A DNA stretch of 64,000 bases from Elephas maximus indicus (Eukaryota; Chordata; Mammalia; Proboscidea; Elephantidae). The translations under genes and the position numbers were made by a program. The notes under the pieces were generated by a model. It ran no database searches. It worked only from the letters and a program-made list of their open reading frames with translations, and had not been told where the DNA came from. Positions within the stretch are counted from its first letter, which is position 1; each line of letters begins with the position of its first letter. Shown one piece after another: positions 42,581-53,420 of this stretch. The stretch covers positions 16,471,001 through 16,535,000 of the forward strand of contig NC_064827.1 of NCBI RefSeq assembly GCF_024166365.1, written 5' to 3'.

Positions 42581-44836
42581 TTTTTTAATTTTAATAAATT
42601 TTTTATTATTGTTCTTTAGATGAAGGTTTACCGAACAAACTAGCTTCTCACTAAACAATTAGTACACATATTGTTTTATGACATTGGTTACCAACCCCAT
42701 GACATGTCCACACTTTTCCCTTCTTGCCCTTGAGTTTCCCATTACCAGCTTTTCTGTCTCCTCCTGCCTTCTTGTCCTTGCCCCTGGGCTGCTGTGCCCC
42801 ATTAGCCTCATTTTGTTTTATGGGCCAGTCTGATCTTTGGCTGAAGGGTGAACCTCAGGAGTGACTTCATTACTGAGCCTAAAAGAGTGTCCAGGGGCCA
42901 TTCTTTTGGTGTTTCTCCAGTCTCTGTCAGGCCAGTAAGTCTGGTCTTCTTTTGTGAGTTAAAATTTTGGTCTATATTTTTCTCCAGCTCTGTCTGGACC
43001 CTCTACTGTGATCCCTGTCACAGCAGTTGGTGGTGGTAGCCGGGTATCATCTAGTTGTTCTGGACTCAGTCTGGTGGAGGCTGTGGTAGTTGTCCATTAG
43101 TCCTTTGGACTAATCTTTTCCTTGTCTCTTTTGTTTTCTTCATTTTCCCTTGCTCCAGACAGAGTGAGACCAGTGGAGTATCTTACATGGCCACTGGCCT
43201 TTTAAGATCCCAGGTGCTACTCACCAAAGTAGAATGTAGAACATTTTGTTTATAAACTATGTCATGCCAATTGAGCTAGATGTTCCCTGAGACCATGGTC
43301 TCCATGGCCCTTTGCCCAGTAATTTGGTCCCTCAGAGAGTTTGGATGTGTCTGTGGAGCTTCCATGACCTTGCCTTGGCTGGCTTCCCCAGTAGTTGTGC
43401 TGGCTTCCCCAGTAGTGTGTACTCTCTTACCATTCACTAACCAGTAAAACTATTGTCTCTTTAGTGTTTTTCCATCCCCATATTCCTCCCGTCCCTTGCA
43501 AAGATTGTTTCTTTTTGTGTGTAAACCTTTCGTGAGTTTTTATAGTAGTGGTCTCATACAATATTTGTCCTTTTGTGATTGACTTATTTCACTCAGGATA
43601 ATGCCCTCCAAATTCATCCGTGTTGTGAGATGTTTTGCGGATTCATTATTGTTCTTTATCATTGCGTAGTACTCCATTGTGTTTATGGGCATCTTGGTTG
43701 TTTCCATCATTTTGCTATTGTGAACAATGCTGCAGTGAACATGGGTGTGCATTTTTGTATCCGTGTGATGGCTCTTATTTCTCTAGGATATATTCCAAGG
43801 AGTGGGATTGCTGGATCATATGGTATTTCTGTAACCTGACGCTATGAATGCCGGTAAATTTCCATTAGTCCTTAAACTAGCCCAAGTCAGATTTGTAGCA
43901 CCCCACATGCACAGAAGGGCCAGCTGTGTCTGCTAATTGACTTCAACAGCAGATGCAGCAACAGGTGGAATGAATTAGAAGGAAAAGCATCGCTTGGACC
44001 CTATTCTGAAGTCCGACGAGAACCACATCACCTCCTGTTTCCTGGACACCTTCTAGAATTTTCCCTCCCCGGTATGCCTGTGCAGGCACCATTTTGCTGC
44101 CCAAATCACATATAAGCCCTGCTTCCCCATAGCTTGGGCTGCCGGATCTGAGGAACTTCCTCCCGGCTCCTTGGTCTACGCATTGCTATAAGGTTAGACT
44201 TTTACAAAGACCTGTGTCCAGATAATTGGCAAGTCTGAATGCCCCAGACAGGGACCCACCTTCTAGGGTTTGGTAACATTTCTATTTCTAGCTTTCTTAG
44301 GAAGCGCCATATCATTTTCCAAAATGGTTGTGCCGTTTTGCATTCCCACCAGCAGTGCGTAAGAGTTCCAGTGTTCCCAGAGCATCTCCAACATTTGTTA
44401 TTTTCTGCTTTTTTTAAATTTGTGCCAGTCGTGCTGGGGTGACATGGTATCTCATTGTGGTTTTGATTTGCATTTCTCTAATGGCTAGTGACCGTGATTT
44501 CCTCATGTGTCTGTTAGCTACTTGAATGTCTTCTTTGGTGAAGTGTCTGTTCATTTCCTTTGCTCATTTTTTAATTGGATTATTTGTCTTTTTGTTATAG
44601 AGGTGTTGGATTTTCTCATAGATTTTAGAGATCAGACCTTTGCCATATTTGTCATAGCCAAAAGAAATTTCCTATTCTGTAGGTTCTCTTTTTCACTCTT
44701 TTGGTGAAGTCTTTTGATGAGCTTAAGTGTTTAATTTTTAGAAGATCCCAGTTATCTAGCTTACCTTCTAGAGTTTGTGTGTTGTCAGTTATGGTTTGTA
44801 TCCTGTTAATACCATGTATTATGGCCTCTAGCATTG
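42581..44836 (-). mobile_element. Younger L1, 5'-truncated, antisense, inserted in an older L1
   Basis: 3' UTR at 42,600-43,500. The ORF2 C-terminus is encoded antisense at about 43,540-43,752 (…PINTMEYYAMIKNNNES, then …MNLEGIILSEISQSQKDKYC, the usual mammalian L1 end). More ORF2 follows at 44,273-44,836. TSD candidates are 'tggatcgtatgatatttct' at 42,562-42,580 and 'tggatcatatggtgtttct' at 44,837-44,855 (16/19). An LTR-like element at 43,836-44,272 interrupts it. Frames are broken; not active. Confidence 0.88.
43836..44272 (+). mobile_element. LTR-like insertion in the younger L1
   Basis: A 437-bp segment foreign to L1, bounded by a perfect 5-bp repeat GTAAC (43,831-43,835 and 44,273-44,277). 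It contains a TATA-like 'cacatataagccctg' about 145 bp before its end. Ends are not clean TG…CA (ctgacgct … ggtttg). A solo LTR of an ERV family I do not recognise is the best reading. Orientation follows the TATA box. Confidence 0.6.
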
Positions 44837-45300
44837 TGGATCATATGGTGTTTCTATTTTTAGCTTTGTATCCTCATCAGCAGTGCATAAGAGTTCCAAT
44901 CTCCCCAAAGCCTCTCCAGCATTTCCTTTTATTTTTCTTTTTTTATTAGTACCAGTAATGTTGGGGTGAGATGGTATCACACTGTAGTTTTGATCTGCAT
45001 CTCTTTTTTTTAATGGCTAGTGGGAGCCCTGGTGGCATAGTGGTTAAAAACTTTGCTGCTAACCAAAATGTCAGCAGTTTAAATCCACTAGCCACTCCTT
45101 GGAAACCCTATGGGGCAGTTCTACTCTATTCTATAGGGTTGCTATGAGTTGGAACTGACTCCATGGCACCTAACAACGACAACAATGACTAGTGATATCA
45201 AGCATTTCCTCATGAGTCTAATGGTGCTTGAATGTCTTCTTTGGTGAAGTGTCTGTTCATATCCTTTGCCCATTTTTTAATTGGATTTGTCAATAAGCCT
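44837..45300 (-). mobile_element. Older L1, right part, antisense, with SINE
   Basis: 'gtgcataagagttccaatct', 'atgttggggtgagatggtat', then a + SINE at 45,023-45,186, then 'aatgtcttctttggtgaagt'. The same ORF2 stretch exists in the younger copy at 44,280-44,580, showing that two L1s are interleaved. Confidence 0.87.
45023..45186 (+). mobile_element. AfroSINE, short form
   Basis: 'gggagccctggtggcatagt' to 'gttgctatgagttggaactg' and '(aac)n'. Flanks 'aatggctagtg' / 'aatgactagtg' look like an 11-bp TSD with one mismatch. Confidence 0.93.
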
Positions 45301-45451
45301 ATTAGAGATACAGATACCTCTTAATGAAGCCACACTTCTCAAAGAGAAAGCTTAGCATGGGCTGTCATGCTAAGGAAGAAGTTGGAATCAGCAAAACACC
45401 AAGCTCAGGAAAAATTGAAATTACATGCAAAGCCCAAACCAAACCCATTGC

Positions 45452-45612
45452 TGTCAAGTCCCTGGGTGGTGAAAACGATGGTGCCCTGTAAGAATGTCCT
45501 AGAGATTTTCCATAAAGACTACAGCTAAGAAAACCCTGTGGAGCACTTCTGTTCTGTAATGCATGGAGTTATTATGAGTTGAAATTGACTCAGTGGCAAC
45601 AGATTTGGTTTT
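45452..45612 (+). mobile_element. AfroSINE, diverged
   Basis: 'gtccctgggtggtgaaaacg' head, B-box region deleted, tail 'ttattatgagttgaaattga' and 'cagatttggtttttgg'. Confidence 0.75.
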
Positions 45613-46974
45613 TGGTATACTGATGGGAGGAACAGCAAAGTCATATTGCAAAGGATCATTGGAAGAATCTGGTCATATTTTGCAATTCACAAGAGGGAAT
45701 GGATATTTCAAGGGCCCAAGGTATATAAGCATTTGTTCAAGAGGAGAGAAATCATTTACGACTTTAGCTGAGCAATGTCCATTAAGCATAATTAGAAGAA
45801 CACTGAAGATGGAACAGGGTACTTGTTCACTGTAATCAATTCAGAGCCCTTAGAAAATGTATTATAAAGCTTCAAATAAAAAATTGGACTCATTGATTAG
45901 ATAGAATGTCTCACTGGGAGAATTTGATCAGTAAAGATCAGAAGCAGTCAGGTGCAAAAGAAGGGAAATATTAAAACCAGTGACTTCAGTAAATGGAGGT
46001 AAACTAAAGAGTACGAAAATATCTTATATGGCAACATTTTGTTCTGGAGAAGAAAGCCTATGGCAATTAGATCCTTGTTTGTGGTTCTGAAAGAGCTATT
46101 GCTAGAGAGATGAAGTAAGTCTCTTCCTGAGACAGAAGTTCACAGAGCAACAAGTAAACAACAAGTTGATAATGCTCTGAAAACCAGGGGTTGTTAAAAG
46201 TAACTCTAAGAAGACATTTTGTGGTCTCTTTCCAACTAATACCTCAATTTCATTTCCAAGATTCCAAGTCCTTTATTTCTTACTGTAATCAGAGGCTTTA
46301 TAAAAACAGCAATAACATATTTAATGTCTCCCTCAATGAAGAGATCTTTCATTCAGTGCCTGAGGGTGAAGAAGCGCTGTACCCTTCAGTGATGAAAGAT
46401 TTTTAGCTTACACAGGAGGCTTGACCACTTCAAGGTCTCTCTCTACACCCTTGGCCATCATAGTGTCATTGGCCATTTGGGTTGTTTGGTGGACAAGTCT
46501 GAAAAGCTTTGGTAATAATAGAGAATTAATGAAGTGTTTCAGTTGGGTGGCACCACCATCCAATTTGCACGTTAGGAGAATCATTTTGGCTGCAGTGCAT
46601 AAGATGAGTCGGAGACAGTGGGTGGAGAATGCATGGAGGTCATTAGGAGATCATTATTATAATCCAGGTGGGAGATAAATTAACCTGAGGCAAACAACAT
46701 CGAATACAAAGAATAAGTATCAAGCATTAAATTTTAGTATGTATTCAGTATAATATTCACTTGTGACCCTTTAAAACAGTAGTTAAACATCTAGTTATTA
46801 TTTTATACTGCATAAATAACGCACATGTGATAAGGATAAACACATTAATGGTTATTACTATAACTCGATTCTTTATATTTGTAAAAGTCCAATGAACTTA
46901 AATTTCTTCAAAATTAGATTATTAGTAGTGTTAGAAATTTGCTACATTATATGCATTATTTGAAATTTACAAAT
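45613..46974. other. Unassigned AT-rich DNA
   Basis: About 1.36 kb with no recognised gene or repeat. Frames of 71-85 codons (46,191-46,678) show no signature. Confidence 0.4.
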
Positions 46975-47280
46975 ATTGTCTCTGAGATGGCAGTTCACAT
47001 TACATAATAGGCTTCAGGAGGAATCTAAGTATCTCATTATATAGTCTTTACCTTATTGCAATTGTATTTTTAAATTGGATCTATTGGATCTAAATAAATT
47101 AATCTATTATGTGGATAAAACATTGTTAATTTATATTGTGATTAACAATATGGAGGTATTTCTGTACATTAGGGATCCTTTGTGCCATGACTGATCTAGT
47201 TGATTTTCTAGTTAACTCATTTCAATATCCAAGACTGTAATTCACTGATTCATTGCTTGTGAAGTATTTTAATATTTTCT
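46975..47280 (+). repeat. Diverged paralogue of 22,985-23,300
   Basis: Same order of short matches as given for the first copy. It lies upstream of block B, so it may be part of the duplicated gene-5' unit or simply an old unrecognised repeat. Confidence 0.6.
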
Positions 47281-47575
47281 ATTATCTTCTTTGATGTTCA
47301 AATGGCTCAAGGAAGTTGGCAGGGCTGATATATTCAGCCTTATCAGGTTGAAAAAGCTGATACTTAGATTTGTTGTGTCCAACAAATGGTATTTTGCTAC
47401 AACATGTATCTGTAAATGGTGCAGGGACTGGAATTTAGGTTTCCAGACTTCATTCTGGGGTATGAGGTTCCCAGTCTAGTATATACTATGGCTTCCTAAG
47501 GACCCTAGCTTTTAGTGGCTCATTGACTGTGGCTGTATGAATATCTCCGTTTAAGATTTCACATCTTAATAAACC
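47281..47575. other. Unassigned DNA
   Basis: No gene or repeat recognised. Confidence 0.35.
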
Positions 47576-47783
47576 AAAAAAACCCAAACCCGCTGCTGTC
47601 AAGTCCATTCCAACTTTTAGCGACCTTATGGGACAGAGTAGAACTGCCCCAAAGGGTTCCCAAGGCTGTAAGTCTTTACAGAAGCAGACTACCGCCTTTC
47701 TCCCAGAGAGAACCTGGTGGGTTCAACTGCCAGCCTTTTGGTTAGCTGCCCAGGGCTTAACCACTGCGTCACCAAGGCTCCTC
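47576..47783 (-). mobile_element. AfroSINE, antisense, long form
   Basis: 'cgctgctgtcaagtccattc' tail, 'aagggttcccaaggctgtaa', 'ccactgcgtcaccaaggctc' head end. Confidence 0.92.
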
Positions 47784-48199
47784 GGAACTAATAATAAAAA
47801 AAAATTTTTTTTTTTTTACCTATTAATTGAATTGTTATAAGGATTAATCTATGTGAAACTCTTAAAACAGTGTCTAGTTCACAATAAACCCTACATAAAT
47901 GTTAAGTTATATTTTCGTTTTAGCAATCCAATTGCCTTGTAAGGAGGGTTGGAATCCTCATAGTATATACATCTGGAAAATTTTCAATTGAGTGTACGAG
48001 TTAAGCAAGTTTGGGAGCCTAAACTTTGTTTATAATTTACCAAAAAAAAAAAGTGGCGGCCCAATAATCCCATTTGTTTTAGCTTAATTAACCATATTCT
48101 ATCTGTCCTCACAGTGTTCTCCAACAGAGGAAAGATTTCAAGGGCATGGTAAAAGGACTTGCTTAGGTATTAAAACAACCTGAAACTGGTGTATTGTAA

Positions 48200-49300
48200 C
48201 AGAAAACTCAGCAATTATTAGCCCATGTTTACTCACTAGCATAAAGATCCACCTAATCTTTCTTAGCTGAGAAGACGTTAGAGGAAATGCTATGAGGGAC
48301 CCAGCTGGGAACCCTTCAGGAAGTTAAAAAAAAATTTTCTGCTCTGCTAAATATTTGGCGCAGTACAAAGGCTTAAGGACTGTGTGGTTCCTTCTGACAC
48401 TCTGGAAGGCGGAGTTAAAGGGCAGAAGCAGCAAGTTGCTGCAAACCAACGTATCTATGTTCTCAGGGGCCCAGAGGCACCTGCACTTCCAGTTACTCCC
48501 AATCAGGCCAACTCCTGCCATCTCTAGTTCCTAAGAGACTCGCAGTCTGGGATTTCCATTGGGGCCACCCTTGGGTCTGCCTATCTCAGGCGCACACTTG
48601 AGCGTGACCAAGTGTTCCGCGTGGGTGCATCAAACGCGGGGCAGTTGAGTTCCCCGAGGCTGGCAACACGGCCTTTAGCTCCAGAGTTACTAGTTAAAGA
48701 GTTGGCACGTGAACAACCTCGGGATCTCCCACTGTGGTGGGTAGGAGACCCGGGTGCCACAGGGCAAAGAGAAAACCGGCACAGGGCGCTGGACAGCAGC
48801 AGCCGGGACCGCCTCCTCAGGCTCCGCTGGGCATACTGAAGCCCCACCCATGGCAACGCCATGCTGACGTTCTCGTGCCAGAAGCCGCCATAGGCCCGCG
48901 TCGGGGCCCAGGACTACGTGTGGCGCGTGGACTCCGTCAGGTCCAGCCCCGTGGGAGCCTGGTGAACAATTCCGGGCAGGGTTCTGTGCACCTGTTCTTT
49001 CGTCCTCCAGCTCAAGTGTCTTTTCCTCTGAGAAGAAGGGGCATGCTCGTCTCCAGAGAGCAAGGAGATGCGCTCCAGCAAGCCTGTTCCAAGCACAGCA
49101 CGGAAGACTGAGCCCAAAACGAGAAGGTGCCGGGCACCTTTAAGCTGCTGGAAGTCACGTGACCCGTTAAACGCCGGGCCCCGCGGTCACGTGACGGCGC
49201 GCGTGCCCCTACGACCGGAGAGCCCGCCTGCGCCGTGCGCGCGCCCACCCCCTGGTCGGGCGGGTGCCGAGCGGCGGAGTGAGCGGCGCTGGGGCCCTCT
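48200..49300 (+). promoter_or_regulatory. Promoter module B with upstream block
   Basis: The upstream part (48,207-48,670) is paralogous to 19,065-19,525. From about 48,580 the sequence is CpG-rich. Two E-boxes CACGTG at 49,156-49,161 and 49,188-49,193 (32 bp apart) both sit in GTCACGTGAC, the full palindrome preferred by USF and MiT/TFE factors. 'gccataggcccg' at 48,888 pairs with 'cccataggccca' in A. An NRF1-like GCGCGTGCGC follows at 49,301-49,310. No TATA box. Likely active, given intact CpGs. Confidence 0.78.
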
Positions 49301-50260
49301 GCGCGTGCGCAGCGAACAGCTGTCACCCAGTGCGGAACAAGTCTCCCAAATTTCCCAAATCTCCTGGGGCCAGAGGCCACCGTCTTCCTTCTTGTCCTCC
49401 TCCACTGGACCGCGCCCGCGTCCCTGCCCACGCGCCAGGTAACTGCTTTTCCCGGTGGGGGGGCAGAGTGTTGGGGGAGGGGCGGGTGGTGGTCCTGGCG
49501 TGGGCCCCCTCGGTGCGGCTCACAGGGTGGGGCGTCCGGGTCACTCCGTCCGCACCGGCCGCGATGTCATGCTGGGCCGAGAGTGCGGCCGTGGCACGGG
49601 AGGCGGAGTCGGTGACAGCCGCGCTGGCCCTCCAGGGGTTCGGTCCCTGCGCCGGGTGCTCTCGGGGGCCGGGGTCGGAGTAGCGTTCCTTGGGGCAGAG
49701 GCGCATGCGGGTGGCCGGGGCATGCCGACTGCTTCCTTTCCCGTCCCTACCCGGACTGCAGCGCACTCCAGAGAGGCTGGGCCTGGTGCGCGGTCGCTCG
49801 GGGCCTCCCCGCCAGGGACTGTCACGACCCAAGAGGTGAGGCCGGGGTACTTCCCCGGACCACCCCGCCGCACGCAGCCATCTCCGTCCTCCGGCTTAGT
49901 CCTCGTGGTTTTTCTCGGCTCCCGCACGGGCCGTTTCTTCCTGCAGTGCCTGGAGCCATGATGCGGTGTAGACATTGGGTGTTTAATAAATGCAAGTGGG
50001 GTCGGGGCGCGTGGGCGGGGAATGTGGAGGAGGGAGCCAGGCAGGCTGGGGCTCCGAGCTGGAGCTAGGGGTTTACTTCGGGGCCCAGCCAGTGAAACCT
50101 GCAGGACTCGGATTCGAATGCTTTTCGCGTGGACTCGGTGTCAGTTCCCCGGTGCGCTGTGTGCGTCTGCACACGGTTGGCTTTGGTTGTGGGCATTGCC
50201 CGGGGGTATTTAGTCACGTTCCTACTCTCGGAGAAGAGGGCGCAAACTTTTTTAGCACTT
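48580..50260. promoter_or_regulatory. CpG island B
   Basis: Roughly 1.7 kb of dense CpG and high GC, the largest such block here, extending about 800 bp past the probable first exon. Several overlapping frames of 120-170 codons on both strands are composition artefacts: they overlap each other in opposite strands and cross the splice donor. Confidence 0.85.
49301..49439 (+). other. Probable non-coding first exon of gene B
   Basis: Begins near the NRF1-like site and ends at a strong donor, CCAG|GTAACT, at 49,439/49,440. No ATG lies between the site and the donor, so a 5' UTR exon is expected with the coding start further right. I cannot find a matching acceptor or a coding exon within the window. 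The transcription start is inferred, not seen. Confidence 0.5.
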
Positions 50261-51111
50261 GGTAAACTACTCCGGCTAAGAGATTTTTCTAGCACTGCTT
50301 TCAAAGTATGTGTTAAAAGTTGCAATCGGTCCACTCTTATTCCAGAGAAAGTTTATGGTAGGCGCGGTGCACCTTGGTTCGCACCAAACTTTGTCCTCTT
50401 TCACCCACTTGAGTTTACGGTAGTTTTAAAAATTTTAACCCGGAGAAATTCGGCTTCACTGCCTATGGCAACGGTTACCAGTATTCTAATTTCCAAGTGC
50501 TGTGGTCGAAAATTAGAGACTGTAATTCTTAAAAGTTCATATTTACTATGTAGCACTCGATTCCCCTGTACAGTGGTCGCTCAGGTTCTCCTCCCAGTTT
50601 AAGGTGTCACGAAAAGTTTGCCCACGATCTTTACAGCAACCCCACGAATTTGGTAACAATAATATTTAAATAGGAGCCTTGTTTCATTTTATTAACGGAC
50701 TTTAGTCGGTTGCTTTTCTGAAGTTAAAAACATATACTTTTAAACATAGCACGTGTACAAATGCTTAAAAAAAACCCCACTAACCGTTCTATAAAACTGA
50801 AAAAAATTAAGAAGCTGAACAGGGACTTAATTTTTTAAAAGAATTTCTTTGGTTTGAATTTTAATTTATGGATGAAAATCTGGTAAATTGAGTTGTCTTC
50901 TGGACATCTCTGAGTCACCCAGGGCCAGGCTCGGTATTGTTTGTGAATCTTGTTTGCTTTTCTCCTTGTTCGTAATTGTGCCTTGACTGGCTTTTCTTTC
51001 CTAGCAGAGCAGTAGCGTCCTGAGGGCAGGTTCTGTATCATTTTTCCTTTGTTGTATGGTATCTCCAGCAACTAGCCAGAGTGCCCCTGAGGTGCTGAAA
51101 ACATCCTCTCT
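50261..51111. other. Intron-like unassigned DNA
   Basis: AT-rich DNA after the CpG island, without a recognised repeat or exon. The 157-codon frame at 50,129-50,602 starts in the island and has no family signature. Confidence 0.4.
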
Positions 51112-51955
51112 CTTTTTAATAACCCCTTTATTAGGATATAATTTACATACTGTGGAATGCATCTGTTTTAAAGTGTACAATCCAGTGGGTTTTAGAATGT
51201 ACACAGAATTATGCAACCATCACCACAATCAGTTTTATCACTCCAGAAAGAAACCCAGAACCTACTGGCAGCCTTTTCTTGTCCCCCCCTGCCCCCACCC
51301 CCTTCTCCTCCAGCCCCAGGAAACTACCAGTCTACTTTGTGTCTCAGTGTTGTTGTTTGTTGTCAAGTTGGCTTTCACTCATGGGGGCCTTATGTATAAC
51401 AATGAGACTTTGCCTGGTCCTGTGCTATCTTCAGTTTGAGTCTATTGTGTCAATTCTTCTCGTTGAGGGTTTCTCTCATTTTTTGCTGACCCTCTCCGTC
51501 ACCAAGCGTGATGTCCTTTTCTAGCAATTGGTCTTTCTTGATGATGTGTCCAAAGTAAGCCAGCCAGTCTTGCCATGCTCCCTTCTAAGGAGCTTTCTGG
51601 TTATATTTCTTCTCTCTAAATAGATTGGTATATTGTGGGCTTTTCATATAAATAGGGTCATATAATATGTGACTTTTTATGCCTGTCTTCTTTCATTTAG
51701 CATAATGTTTTAAAGGTTCTTCCAAGTACTGACTGCATCAGTACTTCGTTCCTTTTACAGCTAAATACTATTCCATTGTGTGGATTTACCACATTTCATT
51801 TATTCATTTATCACTTGACATTTGGGTTGTTTCCACTTTTTGATTATTATGAATACTGTTATGCACATTCATTTACAAGTTTTTGTGTGCACAGACGGTT
51901 TTTTTCCTCTTGGGTGTACACCTAGGAGTATAATTTCTTAAATGAATGAATGAGC
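51112..51955 (-). mobile_element. L1M 3' region, antisense, split by RTE
   Basis: 51,112-51,345 ('aagtgtacaatccagtgggt', 'atgcaaccatcaccacaatc') and 51,605-51,955 ('ctattccattgtgtggattt', 'gacatttgggttgtttccac'). Interrupted by the RTE fragment. Confidence 0.75.
51346..51604 (-). mobile_element. RTE 3' fragment, antisense
   Basis: 'gttgtttgttgtcaagttgg', 'caccaagcgtgatgtccttt', 'catgctcccttctaaggagc'. Confidence 0.82.
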
Positions 51956-52144
51956 TGGGAGAGATGGTTAGTTTGTGGGATACTTTTTCCAGGCCTTAGA
52001 GAGGCCAGCCACCTCTTCTCTGTTCCCACTACCAAGCCCACTACTCCAGAGACCAGAATTCTCTGTGTGAGACTTTGTCTGGTGGATCATGCTATGTTTT
52101 TTCTGGATGCCGTTAAGATCATCCCTTTCTGTTAGCTTTCATAC

Positions 52145-52320
52145 CCACTGTCCTGGAGTCAATTCCGACTCATAGCGTTACTGTAGGACAGAGAGCTACC
52201 CTATAAGGCTTCCAAGGCTGTAGATTTTTATGGAAGCAGATTGCCACATCTTTTTCCCACAGAGTGGCTGGTGGGTTCCAACCACTGACCTTTCGATTAG
52301 CAGCCAGACACTTCAACCAG
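52145..52320 (-). mobile_element. AfroSINE, antisense
   Basis: 'ctggagtcaattccgactca' tail, 'ggcttccaaggctgtagatt', degraded head 'agccagacacttcaacc'. Confidence 0.9.
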
Positions 52321-52617
52321 CTTTCATACAGTTTACATTATTTCCGGTGATATTTGTTTGTTTTATATTCATTTATCTGGGAATATAGTGATAAAACAGG
52401 TAGATTCTGTGCTCTTACCAAACTCAGTGTCTAATGCAGGTCTTAATCTTTTAAAATTTATGTTCCCTTTCGGTAAATATTAATATTTAATGCTGCCTCC
52501 CACCCCACTTCTGATATGAATTACGGGGAGGTAATATGTATGCCATAGTTAAAGTCAGTGTATCTTCTCTATCCCTACTGATTTGGCAGGTTTTGTGGAG
52601 TCTAAAATGTAAATTTA
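52321..52617. other. Unassigned DNA
   Basis: No gene or repeat recognised. Confidence 0.35.
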
Positions 52618-52730
52618 AGGAGCCCTGGTGACGCAATGGTTAAGCACTCGGCTGCTAACCAAAAGATTGGCCGTTTGAACCCACCAGCTGCTCCATAGGA
52701 GAAAGATATGACAATCTGGTTCCATAAGAT
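52618..52730 (+). mobile_element. AfroSINE, 5' half
   Basis: 'aaggagccctggtgacgcaa' head, 'gtttgaacccaccagctgct' B-box, stops in 'ctggttccataag'. Confidence 0.9.
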
Positions 52731-52949
52731 AATAAATATAAAATATTGGCTTGTTGCCTTTGTACTTCCCTACCCTCCAAAGATTCCCTTGTGGCTTCCC
52801 TCCCCACCTTTTGGAAGCAACTGCTGTATTGGAGAAGGTGCTGATCGCTTTAAATCCACACTTGCGGGGCCTAATCCTTTCCCCCACCTAAGCAGCGGGA
52901 GTAATCCCTCTAAGGAGCCGCCTTGGTCCCCCTTGGCTTCTCATCATTC

Positions 52950-53420
52950 TTGCCCGTAGGACTAGTCCTAACTCTCACCTCTGGCCTGTAAGGCTTTGCC
53001 CAACCAGTCTTTCTTTCCCATCAAACCCACGCCTCTCCCCTCACCTGCTCACAGTCCCTGATGGGCCATATTCTGTGCCCTGCTCATGCTCTCCTTCCCT
53101 CTGCCTAGATGGCTTCCCCATCCCTCCTCTTCCTCTGGCTAATTTCCACTCATCTTTTTTCAGGGAGCTCAGCTCAGTCCTTTCCTCTTCAGGTTGCTGT
53201 TGGGCGCCTCTGAGTTGATTCCCACTCATAGCGACCCCATGTGACAGAGTAGAACTGCCCTGGGGGGTTTCCTAGGCAGAGCCACTGGGTGGATTTGAAC
53301 CACCAACCCTTCAGTTAGCAGCTGAGTGCTTAACTGTTGCACCACCAGGGCACCTTCCCCTTCAAGTTAGTCTTGCCTGAATCATGCACACTCGCCCCAG
53401 CAGGTGTGTGTCATCTCCTT
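52950..53420 (-). mobile_element. Probable L2, antisense, with nested SINE
   Basis: Pyrimidine-rich 'ctctccttccctctgcctag' and 'ggcttccccatccctcc' fit antisense L2, but support is weak. The SINE at 53,194-53,357 interrupts it. Confidence 0.4.
53194..53357 (-). mobile_element. AfroSINE, antisense
   Basis: 'ctgagttgattcccactcat' tail to 'gttgcaccaccagggcacct' head end. Confidence 0.92.

Noticed and set aside
49323..49975. Long overlapping open frames (up to 169 codons) on both strands in CpG island B
   Set aside because: Stop codons are rare by chance in such GC-rich DNA. The frames overlap on opposite strands, cross a good splice donor and show no known domain.
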